Below the pieces are notes generated by a model that searched no databases, was not told the DNA's origin, and worked only from the letters and a program-made list of their open reading frames with translations. The translations under genes were made by a program, and so were the position numbers. A stretch of 64,000 nucleotides of DNA, from assembly GCA_937902315.1 (NCBI GenBank), contig CALGUG010000011.1, positions 124,001 through 188,000 of the forward strand, written 5' to 3'. Of the stretch, positions 17,915 through 27,796 are shown piece by piece. The DNA comes from an uncultured Chloroflexales bacterium (GTDB lineage: Bacteria > Chloroflexota > Chloroflexia > Chloroflexales > Chloroflexaceae). The stretch's first letter is position 1. Every line of letters begins with the position of its first letter.

Positions 17915-18247
17915 CTAGCGCCGACGCGCCTTTCGATAGCGTTCGACCAGTTGCGGCAAGCCCTGCTCGTTCCACCATTCACACGAGATATAGCCACTCA
18001 ATACAGAGTTATGGCTAAAACGAGAGATGTAAATCGTTTTTTTATCAGTAATCGCAAATCCGGTTAACTGAAAAAAAGCCTCTTTAATCATAGCAATGAA
18101 GGCTTCTTCGTTAGCTGGTAAAGGTGATTCGCTAAACCACTCTCGCATTGCCCGCCACAGAAATGAATCGCCGCGCGATCCCCAAGGTGATGGCTCTTGC
18201 AAAAAGAGATCAGCCACTCTCGGTTGTGAATACATAAAATAGGACAT
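17915..18247 (-). CDS. Protein of unknown function, 110 aa
   Basis: It is a small soluble protein. It contains PWGSRGDSFLWRAMREWFSE (residues ~21-40) and a C-terminal YISCEWWNEQGLPQLVERYR. This layout of an early WG-RGD-LW motif and a late S-W-x4-G-P-L-R motif seems to me to recur in bacterial hypothetical proteins, but I cannot name the family. The start codon ATG at 18247 has no clear ribosome-binding site. It stands alone between two intergenic regions. Confidence 0.6.
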   Translation of the reverse strand: MSYFMYSQPRVADLFLQEPSPWGSRGDSFLWRAMREWFSESPLPANEEAFIAMIKEAFFQLTGFAITDKKTIYISRFSHNSVLSGYISCEWWNEQGLPQLVERYRKARRR

Positions 18248-19321
18248 AAGGTATCAACACACAAACAAGCACAAGGTCTATACTATGCTTAATCACAATG
18301 CCTATGCAGAGCAACACAACAAGCTATGGAAGCGTACCCAAGATCAGGTCGAGATACCAGCAAGGTTCGCTTAGTTCTAGCTCCTGAGCACAAACATGCT
18401 CAACATCCGAGTTGCTGGGCCGCGTGGATGGCAGAGATGTAACGGCGTTCCCACAGCCTACCATGACAGCTGATCTCGGCGCGACTATAGAAGACCCTCA
18501 CGCTTTAATTTCAGACAACAAGAACAGGAACCTCTGAAGCATCATACTCTATCGATAGTACGACACCGTACAACAGAGCACCGGAGTAAAGTTGCGCTCT
18601 TTACAGCGGTTTATATTATACCACTCACATTTTGGTTCTGTACAGGGCGTCTAAGCCTATTTTATCCAACTTTCGTCTGTATAATTAGCCTATGCAGAGA
18701 TACGAGCATAGATGTATAAACAAGCGATTTACTGGGAAAGAGCCTGTGGAATTATTCGCTCATAATAATATCCTATTTTCTGCAAGCTGTATACAAGAAA
18801 TTTGCGTTTTTCGCGTCGCTTAAAAGCCATTTACAAGCGCTATTCCTCTCTCTAATGCGAAGAAATCCTCTTTATGAATTAAAAATAAAACCGCACTATT
18901 TAGGCAAAAACGCTGATTTCATTCATATTAGGACCCTGGCAAGGGTCTCCAAAGACATGTTAGGCCCTATCAGCAGAACAAGTAGGCGTTATTGAGCCGA
19001 ATAAGCCAGCATCACATAGAGTTACGACTTTAAACTATGTTGTGTAGTAAAAGCATATTCCAAGCACAGCAGCTTCAAATCGTGTACACTTTTAGAAGAG
19101 CATTACGTTTATTGGCTGAGAAGAGAAGATCAGAAAAGAGAGTCTTGCTGCGTTGACGAATGCAGTAAGAGCGTGTAAGATCCAAAATTGTTATATCAAT
19201 ACTCCCAAGGAATAGAACTTTGGGCAAGCCTATGTAGTATCTGCCTGCGCAACAAGCGTACCCTCTGTACCTGTTTGCGCCAAGATCCCAAGCAATGACG
19301 CTAGGCTATTTAGGAGGCGTT
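18248..19321. other. Long gene-free, AT-rich region
   Basis: About 1.07 kb before the sensor/regulator gene holds no credible coding sequence. The longest frames are under 45 codons and unlike any protein I know. I see no family A, B or C repeat and no convincing promoter. It could contain an untranslated leader or a small RNA, but nothing in it supports a specific call. Confidence 0.5.
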
Positions 19322-22300
19322 GTGTCCCACATTCTTCGAATTGGTGCGCGTATTGGTTCAGCTGATCCATTTTGGGTTCAAGTTCGTGAAGCAGTCTATC
19401 AACTGACGCAACAACCACGCTTTAAGCTGGTTCAAATAGACACGGGTTCGTCGACCCAAAGCCCCGACCAACTTCGTCTCGACTTACTCGACGAGCTATT
19501 AGCCCAAGATATCGATGCCCTCATCACAGCTTATCTGCCCGATACGCTTGCCTATCAGGTTTTAGAGATCGGAATCCCGATTATTCACCTGACCGAATCG
19601 AGTGTGCGCCACCCCTTATTCGTATCACCTTCGGGCTTCTTTGAGATCGCCCAACAAGTGGGTTACTTTTTGGTCGACAAGCTGCAAGGGCACGGCCATA
19701 TTCTGCTGATCGGCGGCCTTATGGCCGAACGCGGCGAAGATGGGCGTAGCCGCATCGCAGGCCTGCAAGAGGCGCTCAAAGCCTACCCCGAAATGCGCGT
19801 CAGCCACATTCCAAGTTTGTGGCGCTACGAACACGCCTACCCCCAAGTTCTCGAGAAGTTAGCCCAGATCGACGAGCCGATCGACGCCATCTTCGGGCTT
19901 TCCGACTCGCTCGCGCTAGTAGGACGCGATGTCGGTCGCGAGCTTGGCAAAATCAACGAATCGACCATCATCATCGGCATCAACGGCGACCCATCGGCCC
20001 TCGCAGCCATCGCCAACGGCTCGATGACGGCCACGATCGAGACCGCCGCCGCCGACTTCGCCACCCAAGCGCTCGAACTTGCCGAACGAGCCGCGCGGGG
20101 CGAAGCTTTGCCGAGCCACTTCAGCTATAAACCACGCCTCGTCACCAAAGAGAATGTGGCCGATGTCGCTCTGCAGACGCTCAGTTCGATCGCGGGCATT
20201 CCGAACCGCCTAGTGGGTGTCAATCGCCGAGAGGAGCAACAACGTCTGACACAACTTGAAACCAGCCTAGAGATCAGCCGCCTCGTTGGATCAACCCTCG
20301 ATCCCCATCAACTCTCTAGCCAAGTTGTCGATCTTATTCGAAGCAATTATGGCTACGACCGCGCAATTTTATATCACTGGAACGCCGAAAAGCGCATACT
20401 TATTCAAGAGACCGTTAACCAAGGCGAGCCAAAGCGCGAGATCTCGATCAATCAAGCTGGCCTTTTAGCCGAGGCGATCGAACAGAATAAGTTGATCTAT
20501 ATTCCCGACAGCCAGCACAGCCACCGCTATGCCCCAGAGATCGAGCTTGGCATGGTACATTCACGGGTGATCATCCCGATTCGCTTCGGCACGCGCCTGC
20601 TAGCGATCTTAGACATGCACAGCAAGCAGATTATCCAGCATATCAACCAAGATCTGGTTGGGCTGCAATCGCTGGCCGACCAATTGGGTGTGGCCATGCG
20701 CAACGCCGAGCTCTACAGCGAAGCGGTGCGCGCCCGAGCAGCCGCCGAAAAGGCCGATCAGCTCAAAACGCGCCTGCTGGCTAATGTGAGTCACGAGTTG
20801 CGCACCCCGCTCAATGTGATCGTCTCGTATGCCCAAGCCCTGCTCGAGCCCCAGAAGTTTTACAACACCGATCTGCCGGCCCAAGCGATTCAAGATGTTC
20901 ACCATATTCAAAAGAGCGCCCAACATCTCGTACGACTCATCGATGACCTTCTCGATCTCTCACGGGCCGAGATCGACGCGCTCCACTTAGAGATCGAACC
21001 GATTTCGCCGCGCCCCTTCTTGGAAGAGGTCTTTCGCAGTTGGACCGACCGACTGGCCAACACCAACGCTGTCCAGTGGCGGCTACAGTTACCACCGCGC
21101 CTGCCTGTGATCCAGATCGACCCAGTGCGCATGCGCCAGATTTTGCTCAACCTGCTCAGCAACGCCAGCAAATTCACCGCGCGCGGCTCGATCACGCTAG
21201 GGGCCGAAGTTGCCCCGCCCTACCTGCATATCTGGGTCGAAGATACTGGCATCGGTGTGGTTCCCGAGTTGCAAGAGCGCATATTCGAGCCATTTGTGAC
21301 CGGCGGTGCAGGTCGACGCGAGGGCATTGGCTTAGGGCTCGGCATCACGCGGCGTCTGGTAGCGCTCCATGGCGGCACAATGTCGCTCGAGAGCACGCCC
21401 GGTCAAGGCAGCACTTTCCATGTCTACCTGCCTCTGCCCAACCTCCAGGGCAATGTGGTCAATACGCCCGAACCGAGCCGCTCGGTCTTGGTGGTCTTGG
21501 CGACTGGTGCCGAGCTACCCAGCACGATCAGCGACATGGCGCGTCGCCAGGGGCTTACCATCTGTCGTTTGCAGCCTGAAGATGATATTCAGACCTTGTT
21601 TACGGCCCTGCGCCCAGCCGCCATCGCCTGGGACCTAGCCCAAGCCAGCAGCGAGCATTGGGCTATTGTCCAAAAGATCCGCTCGTTCCCACAGTGGGCT
21701 CAGTTGCCCTTTATCCTCTACAACCAAGAGGAAGACCCCAATTCAACGGCGCTCACCAGCTTCGTCTTAAAACCGCTTGAGAACGAAACACTTCAAGAAG
21801 CGCTTGCGGTGCTGCGACCCGCTTCGATGGTTGGCCCGGTCTTGATCGTCGATGATGACCCTCAGGCCTGCATCTTGTACGAGCGTTTGGTAAGCGAAGC
21901 GCTGCCCAACCATCCCATTCGAGTCGCGCACGGTGGTTCCGCCGCCTTGGCTATCTTGGCCCAAGAGGTTCCAAGCTTGGTGATTCTCGACTTGCAGATG
22001 CCAGATGTGCACGGCTTCACCGTGATCGACCAGCTGCGTGCCTACGAACCGACCCACAATGTACCGATCTTGGTTGTCACAGGTCAACTTTTGTCGTTAG
22101 ATGATATCGTCCGTCTGAACTATAATGGTGTTATGCTTCATACTAAAGGCATTCTGACGGACGAAGAACAAGTACTTCTTGTACAACAGGCCTGCAACGG
22201 GCGCTCGGCGCTTTCGCGCCAAACCAGCGCTCTGGTGCGGCGGGCGCTCGTGTATATTCAACAAAACTACTCGCGCTCACTTTCGCGCCAAGAGATCGCC

Positions 22301-22564
22301 GAAGTGGTGGGTTTGAGCAAGAACTACCTGAGTCAGATCTTCCACCAAGAACTAGGCATATCGCCTTGGGAATATCTGAATCGCTATCGCATTCGCCAAG
22401 CACGGGAGCTTCTGCGAACGACGAACGAGAGTATCACAACGATCGCTTCGCTGGTCGGATTCGACGATCCTGCCTATTTCAGTCGTATTTTTCGCAATCA
22501 TACGGGTCTTTCGCCCCGCGCCTACCGTGAAGAGAGTAGCGTGTTTCTGTCCAAGAGAATCTGA
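19322..22564 (+). CDS. One-polypeptide sensor/regulator: PBP-GAF-histidine kinase-REC-AraC
   Basis: The protein is about 1080 aa. Order of domains: LacI/peripla_BP_3-like sugar-binding domain without signal peptide (~5-290); GAF (~315-465); HisKA with VSHELRTPLN, His491; HATPase (~600-705, FEPFVTG and GIGLGLGI); a degenerate receiver (~720-830); a canonical receiver with VDDDP and Asp890 (ILDLQMPD); and an AraC HTH pair (~970-1075, QEIAEVVGLSKNYLSQIFH). It should bind a ligand in the cytoplasm, phosphorylate its own receiver and regulate transcription. GTG start chosen because AGGAGG lies four bases upstream. A consensus promoter and a carbohydrate ABC operon follow, its likely target. Confidence 0.9.
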   Translation: MSHILRIGARIGSADPFWVQVREAVYQLTQQPRFKLVQIDTGSSTQSPDQLRLDLLDELLAQDIDALITAYLPDTLAYQVLEIGIPIIHLTESSVRHPLFVSPSGFFEIAQQVGYFLVDKLQGHGHILLIGGLMAERGEDGRSRIAGLQEALKAYPEMRVSHIPSLWRYEHAYPQVLEKLAQIDEPIDAIFGLSDSLALVGRDVGRELGKINESTIIIGINGDPSALAAIANGSMTATIETAAADFATQALELAERAARGEALPSHFSYKPRLVTKENVADVALQTLSSIAGIPNRLVGVNRREEQQRLTQLETSLEISRLVGSTLDPHQLSSQVVDLIRSNYGYDRAILYHWNAEKRILIQETVNQGEPKREISINQAGLLAEAIEQNKLIYIPDSQHSHRYAPEIELGMVHSRVIIPIRFGTRLLAILDMHSKQIIQHINQDLVGLQSLADQLGVAMRNAELYSEAVRARAAAEKADQLKTRLLANVSHELRTPLNVIVSYAQALLEPQKFYNTDLPAQAIQDVHHIQKSAQHLVRLIDDLLDLSRAEIDALHLEIEPISPRPFLEEVFRSWTDRLANTNAVQWRLQLPPRLPVIQIDPVRMRQILLNLLSNASKFTARGSITLGAEVAPPYLHIWVEDTGIGVVPELQERIFEPFVTGGAGRREGIGLGLGITRRLVALHGGTMSLESTPGQGSTFHVYLPLPNLQGNVVNTPEPSRSVLVVLATGAELPSTISDMARRQGLTICRLQPEDDIQTLFTALRPAAIAWDLAQASSEHWAIVQKIRSFPQWAQLPFILYNQEEDPNSTALTSFVLKPLENETLQEALAVLRPASMVGPVLIVDDDPQACILYERLVSEALPNHPIRVAHGGSAALAILAQEVPSLVILDLQMPDVHGFTVIDQLRAYEPTHNVPILVVTGQLLSLDDIVRLNYNGVMLHTKGILTDEEQVLLVQQACNGRSALSRQTSALVRRALVYIQQNYSRSLSRQEIAEVVGLSKNYLSQIFHQELGISPWEYLNRYRIRQARELLRTTNESITTIASLVGFDDPAYFSRIFRNHTGLSPRAYREESSVFLSKRI

Positions 22565-22590
22565 GGATAATCCAAGACATCGACCCGTAA

Positions 22591-22619
22591 TTGTATTATT
22601 CTCAGATATACCGTATAAT
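22591..22619 (+). promoter_or_regulatory. Sigma-70 promoter of the ABC transporter operon
   Basis: TTGTAT (22591-22596), exactly 17 bases, TATAAT (22614-22619). It lies 27 bases after the regulator's stop codon and gives a leader of nearly 480 bases before the substrate-binding protein gene. A further small palindrome ACCTCC-AACT-GGAGGT occurs at 22691-22706 within that leader. Confidence 0.65.
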
Positions 22620-23033
22620 GGCAGGCGTAGTCTGTACCGAGTAAGCAAGCTAAGACACATACTCCCCGTACGAGTTCTACAACCACTATTACCTCCAACT
22701 GGAGGTGGTTTGGTTACGTATGGTTTGAGATGGTAGCTTTGTGAAACAGATGGTTCTCGTTCAGTAGTACATTACACAAACAAACCAGATGTGACACAAC
22801 TCATCTTGAAAAGTAGTATACGAGGAAGTTACCCAAAGCGATGAATGCTCAGCCTCAAGTTCCTATCCTCCACAACTACTCGATCTCTACCATTCGTATG
22901 TGATACAAAGGCAAACACGCTACAGCATTAACACGCGAACGTTGATTGCTTTCATCAATGGACGTTGACGTGTGAACTGCCCTAAAGTGGAAGCCTCTTG
23001 GTATTGGTCTCGCCTGTACATATGGCAGATTCT

Positions 23034-23058
23034 TGAGATCTCTCTGTTAGAGATCTCA
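23034..23058. promoter_or_regulatory. Perfect 10-bp inverted repeat, candidate operator or leader hairpin
   Basis: TGAGATCTCT (23034-23043) and AGAGATCTCA (23049-23058) flank a five-base loop, 43 bases before the start of the substrate-binding protein gene. It could be an operator for the upstream AraC-type regulator or an RNA hairpin controlling translation. Just upstream, 22937-22977 holds a looser dyad with two GACGTTG-like boxes. Confidence 0.5.
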
Positions 23059-23100
23059 CCATCATTGCGGATTTCTTTCAAACGCTCTGAGGAGAAACCC

Positions 23101-25320
23101 ATGTCTATGGAAGACAAGAAAGCATTGAGCCGCCGCAGCTTCCTCAAGTCGGCGAGCATGACAATCGGTGCTGCTGTATTGGCAGCTTGTGCGCCACCCG
23201 CACAAAACGCATCGCAGCCCTCGGCTCCGGCTGATGGCGGCGCTGCTGCTGCTCCTACGACAGCTCCTGCTGCAGCTGAGCCTACCACCGCTCCTGCCGC
23301 TGGTGGCAGCACAAGCGCTGGTACTATTGCCGATCCCATTCCTTATGCACCGAGCCAGGCTATGGCCGGTTCACAGGAACCCCGCACCTTCAAGTTGGAA
23401 GAATGGTTCACCTACAAGAAGCTCGACAAGTACAGTGAGCCGGACTACATCGCCGAAGCAGTTGCTGCTGGTAAGCTGCCTCCGGTCGAAGAGCGTCTGC
23501 CCGAAGAGCCGCTGGTCTATCTGAACAACTTCTTCTCGGATGGTCCGGGTGAGTACGGCGGTGTAATGCGCGATGTTTGGGCCGTTTCGACCGAGGGTTG
23601 GAACTGGGGTGCTGGTGTGGTCCAAGGTTACTTCGGTATCGACTCGATCTTGGTCGAGACCTTGGTGCTGACCGGTCCGATCTGGCTGCGCAGTGATGGT
23701 GCTGAGCCTCTGCCCAACTTGGCTAAGAGCTGGGAATGGTCGGAAGATGGCAAGCAGTTGACCATGCACTTGGTCAAGGGCATCAAGTGGTCGGACGGTG
23801 TACCCTTCACCGCTGACGACGTGATGTTCACCTGGGAAGACATCGTTCTCGATCCGGGTGTGACCCGCGCTGCTTCCAAGCGCTCCACCTGGCAGATCGA
23901 CGGCCAGGACATCAACCTGGAGAAGATCGATGACTATACCATTCGCTGGACCTTCCCGGTCGAGCGCCCGACCTACTTCTTGTACTTCATGAACGAGAAC
24001 TACCTGCGCTTCGCGCCGGCTCACGTTCACAAGCCCTTCCATCCGAAGTACAACCCCGAGTCCGACTACCAGAAGTTCCAGGACGACCTGCCGCCCGATA
24101 AGCTGCCGGTTGTAACCCTCGGCCCTTGGACGGTCACCAACTACAAGACCGACGAGATCATGATCTTCCGCCGCAACCCATACTTCTGGAAGGTGGACGA
24201 GAACGGCAAGCAACTGCCCTACTTGAACGAGATCATCTTCGAGAAGGCTGCTACCGGTGTAATCCGAACCACCAAGGTTATGGCTGGTGCTGCAGACCAC
24301 ACCAACGTCGAGAACCCCTCGACCTTCTTGGAAGTCGCCACCAAGGCACAAGATCCCAACGCTGTATTCCGCCTGGAGTGGGGCCCCGAGACCTTGGGCT
24401 TCGCGCTGGTCGTCAACCAGTCGCTCAACTTCGGTGTCAAGGACGATCGCGACCGCGAACTGCGCAAGCTGTTCCGCGAGCCGAAGTTCCGCAAGGCTCT
24501 CTCCTACGCAATCGACCGCGATGGTATCGCTCGCTCGATCGCCGATGGTCCCTTCTTCCGCGCATGGCCGGGCGGTCTCTACCCGGGTGCCAAGTTCTTC
24601 GACGCTGACTCGACCGTGTACTACCCCTACTCTATCGAATCGGCTAAGACCCTCATGGCAGAGCTGGGCTTCACCGAGACCAACAGCGAAGGCATTCTGC
24701 TGTGGCCAGATGGCCCCTTGGCAGGCCAAGAGCTCTTGATCGGTTTGACCGCAGTACAAGATGCCGACGGTACCGGTACCATTGCAGAAGCTCTGGTTCC
24801 GCTCTTCAAGCAGATCGGTATCAAGGTCAACTACCGCATGATCGAGAGCAACGCCAGCAACGACAACAACTCTAAGGGCGAGTGGGAGATGCGTGTCGAC
24901 CGTATGGGTCAAGAGTGGGCTGTGCCGGAAGTTCGCTACCGCGACATCGTGCCGTGGGCTATCGAGACTCCGAGCTTCAACCGCGCAGCTGAAGGCGTTG
25001 AGCGCCCGCTCCAGCCTTACGAAGAGGAGATGCTGGAGATCGTCAAGAAGTTCGTGGCCTCGGACAACAACGACGAGCGCGTCGAGCTGATGAAGCAGTA
25101 CCAGAAGATCCATACCGAAAACTGCTACACCATCGGTGTGGTTGTGAGCCGCTACGCTCTCGGTATGTCCAAGACCATCAAGAACCTTCCGGTCGGTTCA
25201 CCGGCGTTCCTGTATCAGTGGGACTACCACAACTATCTGCCCGAGCAGCTCTGGATCGCCCCTGAGGATCAGTCCAAGGTACCCGAAACCCAGCCGGGTG
25301 TTATCCCAACCTACGAATAG
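23101..25320 (+). CDS. ABC transporter substrate-binding lipoprotein, family 5 (oligopeptide/oligosaccharide type)
   Basis: The protein is 739 aa. The N-terminus has a Tat-like SRRSFLK followed by a hydrophobic segment ending in the lipobox LAAC, then an Ala/Pro/Thr-rich linker (~30-75) typical of Chloroflexota lipoproteins. The SBP_bac_5 domain follows, with WEWSEDGKQLTMHLVKGIKW and GVPFTADDVMFTWEDI. It captures the substrate outside the membrane for the two permeases downstream. Start ATG at 23101 has GAGGAGAAACCC upstream. The neighbouring GH4 and GH2 glycosidases suggest oligosaccharides rather than peptides; this is inference. Codon use is strongly biased (highly expressed type). Confidence 0.92.
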   Translation: MSMEDKKALSRRSFLKSASMTIGAAVLAACAPPAQNASQPSAPADGGAAAAPTTAPAAAEPTTAPAAGGSTSAGTIADPIPYAPSQAMAGSQEPRTFKLEEWFTYKKLDKYSEPDYIAEAVAAGKLPPVEERLPEEPLVYLNNFFSDGPGEYGGVMRDVWAVSTEGWNWGAGVVQGYFGIDSILVETLVLTGPIWLRSDGAEPLPNLAKSWEWSEDGKQLTMHLVKGIKWSDGVPFTADDVMFTWEDIVLDPGVTRAASKRSTWQIDGQDINLEKIDDYTIRWTFPVERPTYFLYFMNENYLRFAPAHVHKPFHPKYNPESDYQKFQDDLPPDKLPVVTLGPWTVTNYKTDEIMIFRRNPYFWKVDENGKQLPYLNEIIFEKAATGVIRTTKVMAGAADHTNVENPSTFLEVATKAQDPNAVFRLEWGPETLGFALVVNQSLNFGVKDDRDRELRKLFREPKFRKALSYAIDRDGIARSIADGPFFRAWPGGLYPGAKFFDADSTVYYPYSIESAKTLMAELGFTETNSEGILLWPDGPLAGQELLIGLTAVQDADGTGTIAEALVPLFKQIGIKVNYRMIESNASNDNNSKGEWEMRVDRMGQEWAVPEVRYRDIVPWAIETPSFNRAAEGVERPLQPYEEEMLEIVKKFVASDNNDERVELMKQYQKIHTENCYTIGVVVSRYALGMSKTIKNLPVGSPAFLYQWDYHNYLPEQLWIAPEDQSKVPETQPGVIPTYE

Positions 25321-25329
25321 TGTATTCAG

Positions 25330-25361
25330 CCTAAAGGTGGTTCGCCACCTTTAGGTTTCTT
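25330..25361 (+). terminator. Terminator after the substrate-binding protein gene
   Basis: Perfect 11-bp stem (25330-25340 with 25345-25355), TTCG tetraloop, then TTTCTT. It probably ends most transcripts after the substrate-binding protein gene and so sets a high binding-protein:permease ratio. Confidence 0.85.
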
Positions 25362-25364
25362 ACG

Positions 25365-25405
25365 CCTTCCACCTTTCAGTTCTAACGAATTTGAAAGGTG
25401 GAAGG
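25365..25405. other. Second hairpin in the intergenic region
   Basis: CCTTCCACCTTTCA (25365-25378) pairs perfectly with 25392-25405, right after the terminator. The remaining 215 bases to the permease gene hold no gene. A weak promoter-like TTGCAA (25516) N17 TGTTAT (25539) might give the permeases separate transcription. Confidence 0.6.
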
Positions 25406-25621
25406 GATCATCTATTTGAGAAGATAACTCTTTTTATAACCTGTATTGATGATGTAGAACTCAAACCAGAGGGCAAATAAAAATAGCCTTAAACTTCAGG
25501 AATCTTGGGGTTTCTTTGCAACTACACTCGTCAAGGATTGTTATTATCTATCGCCCACAGCGTTGGCGAATAGACCGCTTGGGTTTTCTATAAGGCACCG
25601 AGGGGTCATCGGGGAAAGAGT

Positions 25622-26617
25622 ATGACACGATTTATCATTACCCGCCTCCTGTCGGCAATTCCGGTACTTATCGGAATCAGTCTGGTCTCCTTCATCATTA
25701 TTCAGTTGCCTCCCGGCGACTTTGCCAGCAGCTTCAAGGCAAACTTGATGAACAACGGTATTTCCGAGGTGGAGGCCGAGCGACAGGCACAAGCGATTCG
25801 GGTCCAGTATGGTCTCGATCAACCGATCGCCGTACAATACTTAACTTGGATTAAGAATATCGTTACCAAGGGCGAATTCGGCTATTCCTTTGCCTATCGC
25901 AAAGATGTTGGTGCGTTGATCGCCGAGCGCTTGCCACGTACCGTTATTTTGGCATTGGCCTCGCACTTGATCTCAACCTTAATTGGTATCTTGCTTGGCA
26001 TCTATGCCGCAACTCATCAATATAGCTTGGGTGACACCCTCTCAACAGTGCTCGCCTTCTTGGGTACATCCATACCGCGCTTCTTCTTAGCCTTGATTAT
26101 TATGTATTGGCTGGCTTTTTCGGTGGGAGCGCAACACTTTACAAACTTTAACTCACCCCAATATGCCTTTGCACCCTGGTCGTGGGCGAAGTTTATGGAT
26201 ACCCTAAGCCACGTTTGGCCGGTCGTTGTGATCGCAGGCTTCGGTGGCGTTGCCCAAAATATGCGTGTTATGCGTGGTAACCTGCTCGACACCTTGAACC
26301 TGCCCTATGTTCGCACCGCACGGGCTAAAGGTCTTGCAGAACGCATCGTGATCTTCCGCCACGCTGTACCAAACGCCCTGCACCCGATCGTCATGTATCA
26401 AGGTACTGTACTGCCCTACATGTTGGCAGGCGAGCTTGAGGCTGCGATCGTGCTCGGTTTGCCGACGCTTGGCCCCATGTTCTACCAAGCGCTGCTCGGC
26501 CAAGATATCTACGTTTCGGGTAGCTTCTTGCTGGTCTATGGTGTCTTGTTGGTGGTTGGTAATACGATCGCTGACGTCGTCTTGTCGTGGCTCGACCCGC
26601 GCGTCCAGTTGAACTAG
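25622..26617 (+). CDS. ABC transporter permease, DppB/OppB type
   Basis: The protein is 331 aa with six transmembrane helices. The N-terminal MTRFIITRLLSAIPVLIGIS and the PPGDF loop are characteristic of the OppB/DppB subfamily. The EAA loop reads YVRTARAKGLAERIVIFRHA, where an ABC ATPase docks. It pairs with the next gene to form the membrane channel for the substrate-binding protein encoded upstream. It is 12 bases from the next permease. No ATPase gene is nearby. Confidence 0.93.
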   Translation: MTRFIITRLLSAIPVLIGISLVSFIIIQLPPGDFASSFKANLMNNGISEVEAERQAQAIRVQYGLDQPIAVQYLTWIKNIVTKGEFGYSFAYRKDVGALIAERLPRTVILALASHLISTLIGILLGIYAATHQYSLGDTLSTVLAFLGTSIPRFFLALIIMYWLAFSVGAQHFTNFNSPQYAFAPWSWAKFMDTLSHVWPVVVIAGFGGVAQNMRVMRGNLLDTLNLPYVRTARAKGLAERIVIFRHAVPNALHPIVMYQGTVLPYMLAGELEAAIVLGLPTLGPMFYQALLGQDIYVSGSFLLVYGVLLVVGNTIADVVLSWLDPRVQLN

Positions 26618-26629
26618 GGAGTCGTCATC

Positions 26630-27769
26630 ATGGCAGCAGTAACAAGCCGACAGCTTTCTCAAAAGGCAACCTTGCCGGTTGAGACCAGTCGCGAAAACTA
26701 TTCGACCCTGGTTTGGCGCAAGTTCTGTCGTAGCGGCATCGCCATTTCAGGCGGTATCATGATCGTTATCCTGGCGCTTATGGCGATCTTTGCAGACTTT
26801 TTATCGCCAACTGATCCGGTAGCGATCAACATGCAACACGCCTACACACCACCACAGCCACTCTACTTTATCGATGGAAACGGCAATTTCAGCCTGCGCC
26901 CCTTCACCTATATGCAGAGCCAGGTCTTAGATCCGGTCACCTTCCTGCCCAAGTGGGAGACCGATACCAGCAAGCCCTACTACTTGAAGTTCTTTGTAGA
27001 AGGCTATGAATATAAGATCTTAGGTATCATTCCCAGCAACATCCACCTCTATGGCGTGGAAGAAGGTGGCACGATCTATCTGCTTGGTACCGATAAATTT
27101 GGCCGTGACATGCTTGGCCGTATCGCCATGGGTGGGCGTATCTCGCTGTCGCTCTCGCTCGTTTCGACCCTGATCATCGTTATTGTCGGTGCCTTGGTCG
27201 GTATCACTTCGGGCTTCTATGGCGGCTGGATCGACAACCTGATTCAGCGCTTTATCGAGTTTCTGCAAAGCTTCCCAGCTCTACCACTTTGGATGGCTCT
27301 AGCGGCGGTGGTTCCGATCACATGGAACCAAACCATGGTCTTTATGATTATGTCGTTGATCTTCGCGCTTTTGGGCTGGACCGGTCTGGCACGTCAGATT
27401 CGCGGTCAGGTACTGGCAATGCGCGAAACCGACTACATCACCGCTGCTCAGGCGCTGGGTACCGGCGATGGCCGCATTATTGTGCGCCACTTACTGCCCA
27501 ACACCTTGAGCCATGTCATCGTTATGTTGACCCTTACCATTCCGTCGATCATTATGTCGGAAAGCTTCTTGAGCTTCTTGGGTATCGGTATTCAAGAGCC
27601 GCTGGTAAGCTGGGGAACAATGATGCGCGAGGCTCAAAGCCTACAAACGCTGGGCAGCAACCCTTGGCTCATGTGGCCCGCATTCTTTATTATCCTTGCG
27701 GTTATCGGTTTTAACTTCCTTGGAGACGGTCTGCGCGACGCCGTTGACCCATACTCTAGCAAGAATTAG
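26630..27769 (+). CDS. ABC transporter permease, DppC/OppC type
   Basis: The protein is 379 aa. A cytoplasmic tail and first helix are followed by a long extracytoplasmic insertion (~60-160, ending LLGTDKFGRDMLGRIAMGGR). Five further helices and the EAA loop YITAAQALGTGDGRIIVRHL come next. The GTDxxGRD motif is the OppC hallmark. The insertion makes it longer than the usual 290-300 aa OppC and is common in carbohydrate-associated members. It partners the permease encoded 12 bases upstream and is followed 27 bases later by a small membrane protein gene. Confidence 0.92.
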   Translation: MAAVTSRQLSQKATLPVETSRENYSTLVWRKFCRSGIAISGGIMIVILALMAIFADFLSPTDPVAINMQHAYTPPQPLYFIDGNGNFSLRPFTYMQSQVLDPVTFLPKWETDTSKPYYLKFFVEGYEYKILGIIPSNIHLYGVEEGGTIYLLGTDKFGRDMLGRIAMGGRISLSLSLVSTLIIVIVGALVGITSGFYGGWIDNLIQRFIEFLQSFPALPLWMALAAVVPITWNQTMVFMIMSLIFALLGWTGLARQIRGQVLAMRETDYITAAQALGTGDGRIIVRHLLPNTLSHVIVMLTLTIPSIIMSESFLSFLGIGIQEPLVSWGTMMREAQSLQTLGSNPWLMWPAFFIILAVIGFNFLGDGLRDAVDPYSSKN

Positions 27770-27796
27770 TGCCTGAGGAGATTGAGAGGAAGCCTT

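Noticed and set aside
23371..25113. 580-codon open frame antisense to the substrate-binding protein gene
   Set aside because: It mirrors the codon bias of a highly expressed sense gene. The translation has no recognisable domain and no ribosome-binding site, while the sense frame is a clear family 5 binding protein.
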